A stretch of DNA of 64,000 nucleotides from Cognatundibacterium squillarum (GCF_014652435.1 NZ_BMYU01000003.1:391599-455598); one strand, 5' to 3'; numbered from the stretch's first letter, positions 34,269 to 47,763 are shown. Notes: a model not told the origin generated them from the sequence alone. Program-made: numbers and translations.

Positions 34269-36668
34269 TTAAGCAGGTGTCAGCATTGCACCGATCTGTT
34301 CGGGCGGTAACGCTGCGGAATACAGATACCCCTGTACTTCATCGCATCCCAGTTGCAATAACAAATCGCGCTGACCGGCTGTTTCCACCCCTTCCGCAAT
34401 GACGCGCATTTTCATCGCGTGAGCAAGATGAATGATGGCGGTGACGATCGCGATATCGCTTTCATCCAGCGGCAGGTCTTCCACAAAAGAGCGGTCTATT
34501 TTCAGCTTGCGAATCGGAAAGCGCTTCAGATAACTGAGGCTGGAGTATCCGGTGCCGAAATCGTCAATCGATAAGCTGACGCCGAGTTGCGACAAGGCTT
34601 CCAGTTTCTTCAGGGTTTCTTCGGCATCCCGGATCAGCACGGATTCGGTCAGTTCCAGTTCAATCAGATCCGGCGGAATTCCTGCTTCACGTATCGCTTC
34701 GGCCACACCGTCAACAAAATTGGTTTGCTGAAACTGCAGTGCAGACACATTGAAACTCATACGCAGTGGTTGTCCTGCGGCGTACCAGCAAGCTGCCTGC
34801 GCAATAGCAGTACGCATCACCCATTGCCCGATCGGAACAATCGCACCGGATTCTTCTGCAATCGGAATAAAGCGGGCTGGACTGATGTCACCCAGTTCTT
34901 CATCGCGCCAGCGTATCAGCGCTTCCACCCCGAAAATCTGACCGGTGTTCAGATCAATCTGCGGCTGATAGTGCAGCCGGAATAATTGTTTATCCAGTGC
35001 CTGCCGCATCGCATGATCCATTTTCATGCGGGACAGCAAGCCGATATTCATTTGCTTCTGATAAAAACGGAAGTCAGAGCGACCGCGTTCTTTCACGTAA
35101 TACATGGCGCTGTCTGCATTTTTAATCAGATCATCCATGTTATTGCCGTCAGCCGGATACAGCGCAATACCGATACTGGAGGTGATGGTGAATTGCATAC
35201 CATCCAGATCGACCGGAGCCGACAATTCATCCAGTACCCGGCGCGCGCAGATTTCAGCACCCTCCGCATCTGCTTCGTGCAACAGCAGCACAAACTCATC
35301 ACCGCCGTGGCGCGCCGCCGTATCGACCTGACGTATGCATTTTTTCAGGCGTCGTGTTACTTCCAGCAGCACACGGTCGCCGAACGGATGGCCGAGCGCA
35401 TCATTAATCTGCTTGAAATGATCCAGATCGAGGAACAGCAGTGCAAAACTGCCATGACGGCGGCTTGCCACGCTGATGGCTTGCTTGATACGTTCAGCCA
35501 GTAATAAGCGGTTCGGTAATCCGGTCAGCGCATCACTGAATGCCAGCTGTTCAATCTTCTGTTTTGCGGCATGCGATTCCGTGCGGTCTTTACAAAAGCC
35601 GATGAAGTGAACGGTTTGTCCCTGTGCATCCGTCACTTTGACCAGTGTGACCATGCTCAGATACGCATGGCCTTCTTTATTACGATTCCACAGTTCCCCT
35701 TCCCAGCATGCGTTTTGTTCAAGCTGGCGCAGAATCTGATCGAGTTGGGCTGCTGGTGTTTCGTGATCGAATACCTCGCGCAGTGAGCGTCCTTTCATTT
35801 CATCTTCTGAAAATTTGCTCAGTGATGAAAAGCTGGGGTTGACGGTAATAATGCGCTGGTCTTTATCGGTAATAAAAATTGCGTCGGTACTGGATTCAAA
35901 CACCTTTGCCGCCAGCTGCAGACGCGCTTCATCTTCGAGTTTTTGCGTGATATCGCGATAGGAATAGACGCGCCCGATCGGGCGTCCGCGCGCATACTGC
36001 GGCAGCGTAACACGTTCCAGAATTTTGCCGGAACGCAGCACCAGCACATCAGTGGCTTCCATCAGCGGTGAACGGGTAATCGTTCCCAGACGCTCTGCAT
36101 ACCGTTCGGCATCGACGATTGCCTTATCCATCCAGCGGTAAATCGCACCGTCATCGCGCTGGGTCAGCAATTCGTCCGGCAGACCCCACAGCTCGGCAAA
36201 CAAATGGTTATAGCTGCGGATGCCGCCTTCCAGGTCCGTGACCAGAATACCATCTGCGGTGGATTCCAGTGTGGCGCGTAATTCTGCAATCAGTTTTTCC
36301 AGTTCCTGTTCAACCTGACGCTGGTTGGTGTGATCGCGGATGGCGACGACAAATACCGCGCTGTCGAGGCCGGTTTTCACCAGCGTTACCTGACGCTCAA
36401 CATGGATCACAATATTGTCTGAACGTCGTAACAGTGTTTCCGAATGAATGTTATCGGATAAACCCGCCGCCACGTCTTCCCAGAAAAAAACATCTTCCGG
36501 TGCGGCTGCCAGATCAATCATCGCCTTTCCGGGCAGACTGCCTGCAGGCAGTCGCAACAGACCGTGCATGGTGCGGTTCGCTGCAATGATCTGCAGGGAA
36601 ATCGGATCGACAATCAGTACAGCATCCAGCATGCCTTCAATCAGGCTGTGCAATTGTTGCGGACTCAC
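34269..36668 (-). CDS. Cytoplasmic PAS-PAS-PAS-GGDEF-EAL c-di-GMP enzyme
   Basis: This 799-residue protein has no membrane helix. Three PAS-like domains (about 8-115, 130-240 and 255-370) precede a GGDEF domain with intact HGGDEF and a complete EAL domain (EALIRW, FNVSALQF, LELTES, SIDDFGTGYSSLSYL, KIDRSF, AEGVET). Both c-di-GMP synthesis and breakdown are possible. It starts at GTG, overlapping the TGA of the HD-GYP gene by 4 nt (GTGA), so the two are translated together. PAS domains suggest redox, oxygen or ligand sensing; no heme-type residues are evident. Confidence 0.94.
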   Translation of the reverse strand: MSPQQLHSLIEGMLDAVLIVDPISLQIIAANRTMHGLLRLPAGSLPGKAMIDLAAAPEDVFFWEDVAAGLSDNIHSETLLRRSDNIVIHVERQVTLVKTGLDSAVFVVAIRDHTNQRQVEQELEKLIAELRATLESTADGILVTDLEGGIRSYNHLFAELWGLPDELLTQRDDGAIYRWMDKAIVDAERYAERLGTITRSPLMEATDVLVLRSGKILERVTLPQYARGRPIGRVYSYRDITQKLEDEARLQLAAKVFESSTDAIFITDKDQRIITVNPSFSSLSKFSEDEMKGRSLREVFDHETPAAQLDQILRQLEQNACWEGELWNRNKEGHAYLSMVTLVKVTDAQGQTVHFIGFCKDRTESHAAKQKIEQLAFSDALTGLPNRLLLAERIKQAISVASRRHGSFALLFLDLDHFKQINDALGHPFGDRVLLEVTRRLKKCIRQVDTAARHGGDEFVLLLHEADAEGAEICARRVLDELSAPVDLDGMQFTITSSIGIALYPADGNNMDDLIKNADSAMYYVKERGRSDFRFYQKQMNIGLLSRMKMDHAMRQALDKQLFRLHYQPQIDLNTGQIFGVEALIRWRDEELGDISPARFIPIAEESGAIVPIGQWVMRTAIAQAACWYAAGQPLRMSFNVSALQFQQTNFVDGVAEAIREAGIPPDLIELELTESVLIRDAEETLKKLEALSQLGVSLSIDDFGTGYSSLSYLKRFPIRKLKIDRSFVEDLPLDESDIAIVTAIIHLAHAMKMRVIAEGVETAGQRDLLLQLGCDEVQGYLYSAALPPEQIGAMLTPA

Positions 36669-37936
36669 TGATCACCTCCGCGTTCCGGACTCAGTTCCAG
36701 CCCGCGCTCAAAGAAATAGCAGAGCCTTTTGCGGGGTGACAGATAGTCAAATGCTGCTTTCGGTAACTGCAGGGGTTTCAGACTTTTGTGTATGCCCAGA
36801 TGCGGTTCGTGTTCCAGATTGATAACCAGTGCCTCTTCGCGCGGTACAGAGGTGTCGTGAATCACGACACGTGGTTTAATTGGCCGGCTGGAATTGACCG
36901 AGACAACCATGGCAAAACGCTCATCGGTCAGCTGAACGACGGAACCCGGCGGATAAATACCCATCATGCGGATAAAAGCCGTCATGGTCGGTGCATGAAA
37001 ACGTGCTTTGTACTGCGTGAAGATTTGTGACAGCGCTTCATGCGGTGTGATCGCCAGTGCCGGATTGGCCGGGTTACACAGGTTATCGTAATAATTTACG
37101 AGGCTCAGTATGCGGCTCGGCAAATTCAGACGATCACCACTGGCATGGCTGGGATAGCCGCTGCCATCAAAATATTCATGATGCTGACCAATCAGTAATT
37201 GTACCGGCGCAGGCAAGCCCATTTTGCGTGCCAGTTGCACGCCATGCGCAACGTGCTCCTGAAATAATTGTTTTTCAGAATGATTGAAGTGTTCATCAAC
37301 CCAGCGCAGACGGTCCGGCAGCATCATTTTTCCCAGATCGTGCAGCAGAGCGCCGATTCCGAGATGCAGCATGTCTGATTTACCGAGTCCGAGCGCCTTT
37401 CCCAGTAACAGAGAAATCACCACAACATTAATTGCATGCAGTGAGGTTTTTTCTCCGGCTTTTTCGGACAGCAAACGAATCGCTGCTTCATCTTCCGTCA
37501 GAATATCACCGAGAAAGCCTTCAATCAGGCTTTCTGCCAGTTCCCGTGCGGAACCGGGCTGCGCATGCATTTGTTCATGAATGCTGCGAAAAGTTTGGGC
37601 AGCGTGACTGAATTGTTTTTCACAATGCTGGAGGCTGGCGGCCTGTGAAGCCAGCAGTTCGCGGCGCTCGCGCGCTGCACGCGTTGCCGGATTTTCCGGC
37701 TGAACTGGTTCAGGCGTGCCGGAAGTAATGACAGCGACCGGTTCCGGATCACTTTTGGCCGGTGCATAACGAATGCGCTCAAGTCCCAGCGAGCGGATTT
37801 TATCGATTTGTTCCTGATGGCTGATACGGAAATTGCTGACAGGAAAAGGATGCTCCATCCACCCCATATCGAGGTAGACAAACATCCCGATACGCAGCTG
37901 GGAAGTGTCAATAAATTGCGTGTGAATATCTGTCAT
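36665..37936 (-). CDS. HD-GYP domain phosphodiesterase with DUF3391
   Basis: The protein has 423 residues. The N-terminal DUF3391 domain (IDTSQLRIGMFVYLDMGWMEHPFP) precedes an HD-GYP domain with GIGALLHDLGKMMLPDRL (HD motif) and HHEYFDGSGYP (GYP motif). HD-GYP proteins hydrolyse c-di-GMP to GMP or pGpG. The residues expected for a binuclear metal site appear present. It is first in a two-gene operon with the PAS-GGDEF-EAL gene, so two c-di-GMP hydrolase types are made from one mRNA. Confidence 0.92.
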   Translation of the reverse strand: MTDIHTQFIDTSQLRIGMFVYLDMGWMEHPFPVSNFRISHQEQIDKIRSLGLERIRYAPAKSDPEPVAVITSGTPEPVQPENPATRAARERRELLASQAASLQHCEKQFSHAAQTFRSIHEQMHAQPGSARELAESLIEGFLGDILTEDEAAIRLLSEKAGEKTSLHAINVVVISLLLGKALGLGKSDMLHLGIGALLHDLGKMMLPDRLRWVDEHFNHSEKQLFQEHVAHGVQLARKMGLPAPVQLLIGQHHEYFDGSGYPSHASGDRLNLPSRILSLVNYYDNLCNPANPALAITPHEALSQIFTQYKARFHAPTMTAFIRMMGIYPPGSVVQLTDERFAMVVSVNSSRPIKPRVVIHDTSVPREEALVINLEHEPHLGIHKSLKPLQLPKAAFDYLSPRKRLCYFFERGLELSPERGGDQ

Positions 37937-38235
37937 GCTGTTGTTTTGCTTACCCGGTATTTGCCGGGGAGGGAACCTGTGTTTCCTCTGTCAGAAAAAA
38001 TCGTATCAACATGCTACCGGAAACTGCGGTAAAAGCCAGCCATCACTAATCGGGAAATCCGGTTTTTATGACAAAAATCATGCATCCCGTCTTGTCTGTC
38101 CGCAATTCCGGTATTCGCAACTGCATCGTTTTTCATCATAGGATGGAAACACAGCTTTGACGGTTTGTGTTGAGAAAAAGTCTTTGAATGTGGTTTTCAA
38201 CGCAAGCCACAGACGGTGTTGCATGACAGTACCAG

Positions 38236-39249
38236 TCAGGCATCCGGATCGCGGCGGCGAAACGCCAGCCAGGCTGCGATACCGGTAGCTATTGCCAGCA
38301 TCAGCACCACGATCCAGAAACCGTATTCATTCTGCGCAAACGGGATACCACCCACATTCATTCCCATCAGGCCCGCGGTCAGATTGATCGGTAATGCCAG
38401 TACAGTAACGATGGTCAGCACAAACAGAGAACGGTTATTCTGTTCATTGACGACAGTTGCCAGTTCTTCCTGCAGCAACTTAATCCGCTCCTGCAGCGAA
38501 TGCATATCGCGCAGAACTTCCGCGAATTCCTCGGTCGCCTGACGTAATTCCTGCCGCGCATCATCACTCATCCAGCGCGGGGGTTTTTGCAGCAGACGGA
38601 ATAAAGCCGCTGGCTCCGGTGCCAGTAAGCGCTGCAGCCTGACCAGCACGCGCCGCTTCTGTCCGAGACGGGCGCGTTTATGATTCAGCCGGCCTGCCAG
38701 CAGCGCATCTTCCGTATCATCGACCTGCCGGTTTAACTGACGCACAATACCAGTCAGCACATCGGCCTGATCGTGCAGTAAGTGGCTGAGTAATTCTGCG
38801 GTTGACTGCAGTTGTGCTCCCTGATTCACTGCTTGTCGCAGGCGGTCAACTGACTTCAGAAATGTGCGCCGGACAGTAACAATCAGATTTTCGCTTGCGC
38901 AAACCCACAGCGTGGAGATATCACTGGCTTCGTAGGAAAAATCATGGACCACGTCATTGATGATCGCAATCAGATGCTGATCCGCATGTTCGATGCGTGT
39001 TGAGCGTGAACCTTCGTGCAGCGCTTCATAAAACTCGACCGGCAACTGCAGGTGCTCACGCAGCCATTTTTCGGTCGCAACATGACTGAGGTTCAGATGC
39101 AGCCAGACAAACCCGTTCGATTCGTCATGCTGAAGACAATGCAGTGCTTGCGTGCCGGAAACCTGCCGCGCAGGAGAGTCCGGGCAAAACTGATACGCGC
39201 AGATGAGGCCGGACGCATCTGCGCCATACGATTCAGGAGGATTCAGCAT
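38236..39249 (-). CDS. CorA-family divalent cation transporter (ZntB-like)
   Basis: The protein has 337 residues. A soluble N-terminal domain and long charged helices precede two C-terminal membrane helices. The GMN motif required for the pore is present as LMGMNVGGIP, and the helix 1 text LFVLTIVTVLALPINLTAG is typical. The long helix with SHLLHDQADVLTGIVRQLNRQVDD fits CorA and the ZntB branch. The pentameric channel transports Mg2+ or Zn2+. The exact ion cannot be deduced, although the VGGIP after GMN is more ZntB-like. A 9-bp hairpin lies just upstream of the gene. Confidence 0.88.
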   Translation of the reverse strand: MLNPPESYGADASGLICAYQFCPDSPARQVSGTQALHCLQHDESNGFVWLHLNLSHVATEKWLREHLQLPVEFYEALHEGSRSTRIEHADQHLIAIINDVVHDFSYEASDISTLWVCASENLIVTVRRTFLKSVDRLRQAVNQGAQLQSTAELLSHLLHDQADVLTGIVRQLNRQVDDTEDALLAGRLNHKRARLGQKRRVLVRLQRLLAPEPAALFRLLQKPPRWMSDDARQELRQATEEFAEVLRDMHSLQERIKLLQEELATVVNEQNNRSLFVLTIVTVLALPINLTAGLMGMNVGGIPFAQNEYGFWIVVLMLAIATGIAAWLAFRRRDPDA

Positions 39250-39257
39250 ACAAGACG

Positions 39258-39282
39258 GTTATTCTGAATCCGGCAGAATAAC
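39258..39282. repeat. 9-bp perfect hairpin upstream of the CorA-type gene
   Basis: GTTATTCTG and CAGAATAAC flank a 7-nt loop, 8 bp upstream of the CorA-type ATG and 30 bp past the preceding lipoprotein stop. It could end that transcript or act in the corA 5' region. No T-run follows on the minus strand. Confidence 0.4.
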
Positions 39283-39315
39283 AGTTTTGTTGCTGCCGAA
39301 CATGACAGTTTGATG

Positions 39316-40176
39316 TCAGGCGCGGGAATCGTAATTCACGCGGTGGGTGACGCTGCGGAGTCCACGGATTTCACTGTATTTATTCAGCGAACTACTGACT
39401 GTGCCGGTGACGTAATTTGTCCATGTGAAGTCAATTGTGCAGGTGGATACCAGTGCAGTATTCGGATTGTTATTATTTTTTGCCTGACTGCGTGCGTTCA
39501 GTACGGCATCCAGATCCAGCGTATCAATGCGGTAAGCATCCGGATCCAGTTTGTGATTAATATCCGTGCTGTCTGTGAAACTGCTGCCGTCGGTACGGTT
39601 GCAGTTTACAGACATCGATGCATACACGTAACCCGGCATGGCGCGGCTGAACTGTACGCGCATTTTGACCGCACTGCGCGGCAGATTTGATACGGCGGCA
39701 GGAGTTGTAATGCTGAATGCAGAAGGGATGGTTACAGTAGCCGGATAATTGTCTGCACCGCGCTGCAGGCTGACAGTCACCACAGGTTGTGCGCTGTTGT
39801 CATTGAACTGGCCGCTGTATTTTGTGCGCATACCGCCACTGTTGTCCGATAACACGATACTCTGCCCGTTACCGCTGGCGGTGATTCTGTCATTGCCGCT
39901 GGGACGTACTGTGGTGAATACATTGGCGCTTTGTCCCAGCCCGGCGTCAACTTGCACCACACCATTATTCTGACTGACGGAAAAGCGGGTCGAAATGTCA
40001 GTAAGTGCCAGATCAGATGATTCTTTACAATTAAGTACACCGCAGACTAAACCCTGCCCAATCGCATTGCCAATGTCTTCGCCGGGATTGCCACCGCCGC
40101 CGCATCCGCTGAGGATGAAAACACCCATCGCACTGATCAGTTGCAGCGTACGTGAATTTCGGAATCCGGGTTTCAT
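39316..40176 (-). CDS. Lipoprotein of unknown function, paralogue 1
   Basis: This 286-residue protein starts at ATG 40176, with AAGGAG about 7 nt upstream. The N-terminus ends in a lipobox FILSGC followed by GGGGNPG. The mature part has a motif LVCGVLNCKESSDLAL with two Cys, then beta-rich sequence, and ends WTNYVTGTVSSSLNKYSEIR. It is clearly related to the next gene upstream over its whole length and both are exactly 286 residues, so they are tandem duplicates. I do not recognise the family. Confidence 0.85.
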   Translation of the reverse strand: MKPGFRNSRTLQLISAMGVFILSGCGGGGNPGEDIGNAIGQGLVCGVLNCKESSDLALTDISTRFSVSQNNGVVQVDAGLGQSANVFTTVRPSGNDRITASGNGQSIVLSDNSGGMRTKYSGQFNDNSAQPVVTVSLQRGADNYPATVTIPSAFSITTPAAVSNLPRSAVKMRVQFSRAMPGYVYASMSVNCNRTDGSSFTDSTDINHKLDPDAYRIDTLDLDAVLNARSQAKNNNNPNTALVSTCTIDFTWTNYVTGTVSSSLNKYSEIRGLRSVTHRVNYDSRA

Positions 40177-40292
40177 CTTCAGCTCCTTAATTTTAGGGTG
40201 GCAATGGCATGAAGTTGGCATGATAGCAAAAAAATATGTGCAGGATGACAGTATTTTCGCCGCCGATGCGCATCAGAAATGACTAGTCAACG

Positions 40293-41153
40293 TCAGGCAC
40301 GGGCATCGTAATAGACGCGCTGGGTGACTGCGTACTGACCGCGGACAGAGCTGTATTTGTTCAGTGCGTTGCTGACATTGCCGCGCACATAGTTTGTCCA
40401 GTCCATATCGATGTCACAGTTTGCGACCGCTGCAGTCTCCGGCTTCTGATTGTTTTTTGTGCGGCTGCGTTCGTTGAGTAGCAGATCCAGCTCGGCGGTA
40501 TCAATCCGGTAAGCATCGTTATCCAGTCTTGGGTTGAAATCTGTGACGTCGGTAAAACTGCTTCCGTCCGTACGCCGGCATTGAAGAGAAAGGCTGATAT
40601 AAACACCATTGCTGACATCGCGGCTGAGTTGTACGCGCAGCTTTCCTGCGCTGCGGTTCAAATTCACCGGGCCGGAAGGCGACAGTATGCTGAAGGGCGC
40701 AGGTAACGTAACGCTGGCAGGAAAATATTCGTTGCCACGCTGAAATTGAATATTAGCCAGTGCTTGCGTACTGGCATCCGTCAGCAAACCGCTGAACTTC
40801 AGTCGTTCCCCCTGACTGATATCGCTCAGGGGAATATTTCTGCCATTCAGACTCACTGTGATGCCATCTGTTTGACTGAGGCGTACTGCTGTGAACACAT
40901 TCAGACTCTTATGAAGTGTTGCAGTGACGCTGATTCCGTTCATTTTTTGCGTGACATTCACATCAATTGCAATTTCACCGGGGCTTAATTCTGCGGATTC
41001 CTTGCAATTCGTCAGACCGCAGCTAATCCCTTCGGCAAACCCTTTAGCGATTCCGTCAAACGGATCGTAACTGCCACCACAGGCAGTGAGCAACAGAACG
41101 CCGGCCAGTCCGGATACAGAAACCGCGCGTAAAGAATTGGTGCTGAAGATCAT
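40293..41153 (-). CDS. Lipoprotein of unknown function, paralogue 2
   Basis: The protein has 286 residues. The signal ends LLLTAC, a lipobox, followed by GGSYDPFDGIAKGFAEGISC. It shares with paralogue 1 a CGLTNCKES motif, RTDGSSFTD, DAYRIDT, NERSRTKNNQKPET, and the ending WTNYVRGNVSNALNKYSSVR. Four conserved cysteines in matching positions suggest disulfides in the periplasm or on the surface. A purine-rich CGGAG precedes ATG 41153. It probably forms an operon with the next gene, 116 nt away. Confidence 0.85.
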   Translation of the reverse strand: MIFSTNSLRAVSVSGLAGVLLLTACGGSYDPFDGIAKGFAEGISCGLTNCKESAELSPGEIAIDVNVTQKMNGISVTATLHKSLNVFTAVRLSQTDGITVSLNGRNIPLSDISQGERLKFSGLLTDASTQALANIQFQRGNEYFPASVTLPAPFSILSPSGPVNLNRSAGKLRVQLSRDVSNGVYISLSLQCRRTDGSSFTDVTDFNPRLDNDAYRIDTAELDLLLNERSRTKNNQKPETAAVANCDIDMDWTNYVRGNVSNALNKYSSVRGQYAVTQRVYYDARA

Positions 41154-41324
41154 TGTCGATTCTCCGAAAAGAAAGATACATTCAAAGAGTTATTATCTTA
41201 GCAAATAATGCTGTTTGCATAACAATATTATTTGGAAGTTAACTTCTTTTAAGCGACGGGAACTTTTTTCTTCTGCTAATATCCACTAGATATATTTAAA
41301 GAATATTTTTCAGGAGATATCAGA

Positions 41325-43646
41325 TTGAAACAGACAACCAGAACAAGTGTCGTGTTGCTCAGTACGGCGTTGTGGTTCAGCCCGCAACTCAGCGCTGCCA
41401 CACAGACTGCATCGCCAACCGCACAGCAATATGCGCTGGCAGAGCGCTATCTGCCGGAAAATATAGCGAAACTGGCTTACCGCCTGCATATACAGCCGCA
41501 GTGGGTGCAGGGCAAAAGCGGGGTGTTCTGGTATTACCGTGATGATGCGGAGCAGCCGCGTTACGAACTGGTGTTTGCGGCCGATAAAAAGCGCGAAGTC
41601 TTGTTTGATCATGCAGCGCTGACGCAGGCGCTGGCTGCGGCCAGCGGTAAGCCGCAGGAGAATCTGCACTGGCGGCTTGCTGCGCTGAAAGTGGCGGATG
41701 ACTTGCAAACCCTGGAATTTCGTTATCAGGGCAAGCGCTGGGAATGGCAGCGCAAAGAAGGCAAGCTGAAAGAAATTTCCGATACGCCAGCCGCCGCACT
41801 GGCGACCCGTTCACCGGATGGCAAATGGGATGTGGTGGTGAAGGCCGGGAATTTGTGGCTGAAAGAAGTCAGCAGCGGTAATGAACGTCAGCTGACCACC
41901 GACGGCACGCCGGAAATGCCGTATGCGCAACCGCTGATGGACCCGAAACTGATTATCGACGGCAAACACAAACAGGCGTCTGACGTGACGGATCTGAGCT
42001 GGTCACCGGATTCCACCCGCATCGCCACCTTCCGCATGGATTTGCGCGATGCGGCAACGCTGACGCTGATGCAATCCAGCCCGCCGGATGGCAGTCTGCG
42101 TCCGAAGACATTTACTTATCCGTATGCACTCAGCGGTGACACCCGCACCGCGACGGCGGCGCTGACGATCATCCGTATCGCGGATGGTCAGCAAATAACC
42201 CCGCAGTTAGCGCCACAAGCCATGCTGTATTACGGCGATCCGGATTACCGCTGGAGCGCTGACAGCCGCCACCTGCTGCATTTCCGTCCGGCACGCGGAT
42301 ACGCCAGCATCGACCTGTTCAAAATCGATGCAGACACCGGCGCCGCGACCTTGCTGGTGCAGGAAAAAGCTGAACCATATGCCGACTATTACGGCCATCG
42401 TTACTGGCTGCGCGAACAGCAGAATGAAATTTACTGGACCAGCGATGCCGGCGGCTGGAAGCACTATTATCTGTACGATGCGCAGAGTGGCAAACAACTG
42501 GCGGCGCTGACCAGTGGTAACTGGCGCGCCGGTGACATCCTGCAGTTTGATGATGCAAACAAACAGGTGATACTGACCGGCATGGGCCGTGAACCGGCGC
42601 GCGATCCTTATCTGCGTCATGTGTACCGCGTCGGTAAAGACGGTTCAAAACTGCGCTTGCTGACACCGGAAGCACTGGACCACGATGTCAGCGTGTCGCC
42701 GGATACACGCTATCTGGTCGATAACATGTCAGCCGTCAATCAGCCCACCCGCACCGTGCTGCGTGACGGCGACAGCGGCAAAATTCTGATGGAGCTGGAG
42801 CAGTCCGATATCAGCCGCCTGCTGGCCACTGGTTTCCGCTTGCCGGAACCATTCAGCGCCACGGCGGCTGACGGCAAAACACCTCTGTACGGCGTGCTGT
42901 ACTACCCGGTTCGCGCCAGACAGGGAAACCGTTATCCGGTGATTGATAATATTTATACCGGACCGCACACCACCTATGCACCGAAGTCGTTCGTGCGTGC
43001 TTTGCGCAGCAGTGCACTACCGCTGACTGCACTGGATTTTGCTATTGTGTATGTCGATGGTCGCGGTACCACGCGCCGCAGCCGTGAATTTCTGAATTAC
43101 GCATTTAATAATCTTGGCGCCAATGGCTACGAAGATCATGAAGTCGCGATCCGTGCACTGGCTGCACAGAAGCCTTTACTGGATGTAAACCGCGTCGGTA
43201 TCTTCGGATTTTCTGCCGGTGGCTACGATACGGCACGTGCGATGTTCACCCGTCCGGATTTTTACAAAGTCGGCTGGGCGGCATCCGGTAACCATGATCA
43301 CCGTTCCGATAAAGCCGTCTGGAATGAACAGTGGATGGGCGGCCCGACGCTGGGTGCACACTATGACCGTGATTCCAACCTGAGCGCCGCAAAAAATCTG
43401 AAAGGCCGCCTGATGATTGCGCATGGTGAGCTGGATAACAACGTGAACCCGATGGCCTCACTGCAACTGGTGAATGCCCTGATCAAAGCCGGAAAAGATT
43501 TCGATATGCTGATTGTGCCGAACGGCGATCACTTCCTCGATGACAGCGCGTATTACAACCGCCGCCGCTGGGATTATTTCATCCGCCATTTGCAACAGCG
43601 TGAGCCTTTGCCACTGAATACACCGGATACAGTCAGCGTTAAGTAA
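41325..43646 (+). CDS. S9-family prolyl oligopeptidase, DPP IV type, exported
   Basis: The protein has 773 residues from TTG 41325, the only start that keeps the signal peptide (VVLLSTALWFSPQLSAA) and has an AGGAG site about 9 nt upstream. An N-terminal beta-propeller with DPP IV-type repeats (LATRSPDGKWDVVVKAGNLW, DVTDLSWSPDSTRIATF) precedes an alpha/beta-hydrolase domain with the nucleophile Ser in GIFGFSAGGYDTA, followed by DNNVNPMASLQLVNAL (Asp) and NGDHFLDD (His). It cleaves dipeptides from peptide N-termini in the periplasm. GFSAGG replaces the more usual GWSYGG. A terminator follows. Confidence 0.9.
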   Translation: MKQTTRTSVVLLSTALWFSPQLSAATQTASPTAQQYALAERYLPENIAKLAYRLHIQPQWVQGKSGVFWYYRDDAEQPRYELVFAADKKREVLFDHAALTQALAAASGKPQENLHWRLAALKVADDLQTLEFRYQGKRWEWQRKEGKLKEISDTPAAALATRSPDGKWDVVVKAGNLWLKEVSSGNERQLTTDGTPEMPYAQPLMDPKLIIDGKHKQASDVTDLSWSPDSTRIATFRMDLRDAATLTLMQSSPPDGSLRPKTFTYPYALSGDTRTATAALTIIRIADGQQITPQLAPQAMLYYGDPDYRWSADSRHLLHFRPARGYASIDLFKIDADTGAATLLVQEKAEPYADYYGHRYWLREQQNEIYWTSDAGGWKHYYLYDAQSGKQLAALTSGNWRAGDILQFDDANKQVILTGMGREPARDPYLRHVYRVGKDGSKLRLLTPEALDHDVSVSPDTRYLVDNMSAVNQPTRTVLRDGDSGKILMELEQSDISRLLATGFRLPEPFSATAADGKTPLYGVLYYPVRARQGNRYPVIDNIYTGPHTTYAPKSFVRALRSSALPLTALDFAIVYVDGRGTTRRSREFLNYAFNNLGANGYEDHEVAIRALAAQKPLLDVNRVGIFGFSAGGYDTARAMFTRPDFYKVGWAASGNHDHRSDKAVWNEQWMGGPTLGAHYDRDSNLSAAKNLKGRLMIAHGELDNNVNPMASLQLVNALIKAGKDFDMLIVPNGDHFLDDSAYYNRRRWDYFIRHLQQREPLPLNTPDTVSVK

Positions 43647-43686
43647 TTCTTCATTCTGATTTGCAAGTTGTCTTCAGCCGTGTTTT

Positions 43687-43712
43687 GCCAGCACTCCGGT
43701 GCTGGCTTTTTT
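43687..43712 (+). terminator. Intrinsic terminator of the S9 peptidase gene
   Basis: GCCAGCAC (43687-43694) pairs with GTGCTGGC (43699-43706) around TCCG, with six T residues directly following. Confidence 0.93.
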
Positions 43713-43813
43713 ATTTCTGCGCGGCAGCTGAGATTGCGGATGACGAATGCCGGTGAACGACGAAAAGCAGTGATGCGTCGTCTGACATGCCGGAAAGATG
43801 CGAAACGCATGCA

Positions 43814-43914
43814 AAATGCGGAGTTCCGCACAGAAAAAAGCCGTTTTTCACGGACGTCCGCGAATTTGCTGGCTGAGCGGGCAGGGCAGAAATCGTGCGA
43901 TGACGATTTCTGCC
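43814..43914. repeat. Diverged relative of the 85-bp repeat, with a 12-bp hairpin
   Basis: The left end AAATGCGGAGTTCCGCACAG resembles the start of the 85-bp repeats, and the right end GATGACGATTTCTGC resembles their end; the middle differs. Inside the right part GGCAGAAATCGT (43885-43896) and ACGATTTCTGCC (43903-43914) form a perfect 12-bp hairpin with a 6-nt loop. It lies between convergent genes, 17 nt past the metH stop. Confidence 0.5.
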
Positions 43915-43930
43915 GCATGAGGGAAGGGAA

Positions 43931-47668
<3,738 letters not shown>

Positions 47669-47720
47669 GGTGTTGGCTCACTTCGGCAGGGACAGCGGGC
47701 ATATTGTCTGTCCGGATAAC

Positions 47721-47758
47721 AAAAAACCCGATCGGCTTATGCATGCAAGCGGATCGGG
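47721..47758 (-). terminator. Attenuator terminator in the metH leader
   Basis: On the minus strand CCCGATC and GATCGGG form a 7-bp stem extended by GCTT/AAGC around an 8-nt loop, followed by TTTTTTG. Its 5' arm overlaps the CGCCC that can instead pair with GGGCG of the aptamer stem. It lies 53 nt before the metH start. Confidence 0.9.
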
Positions 47759-47763
47759 CGTGG

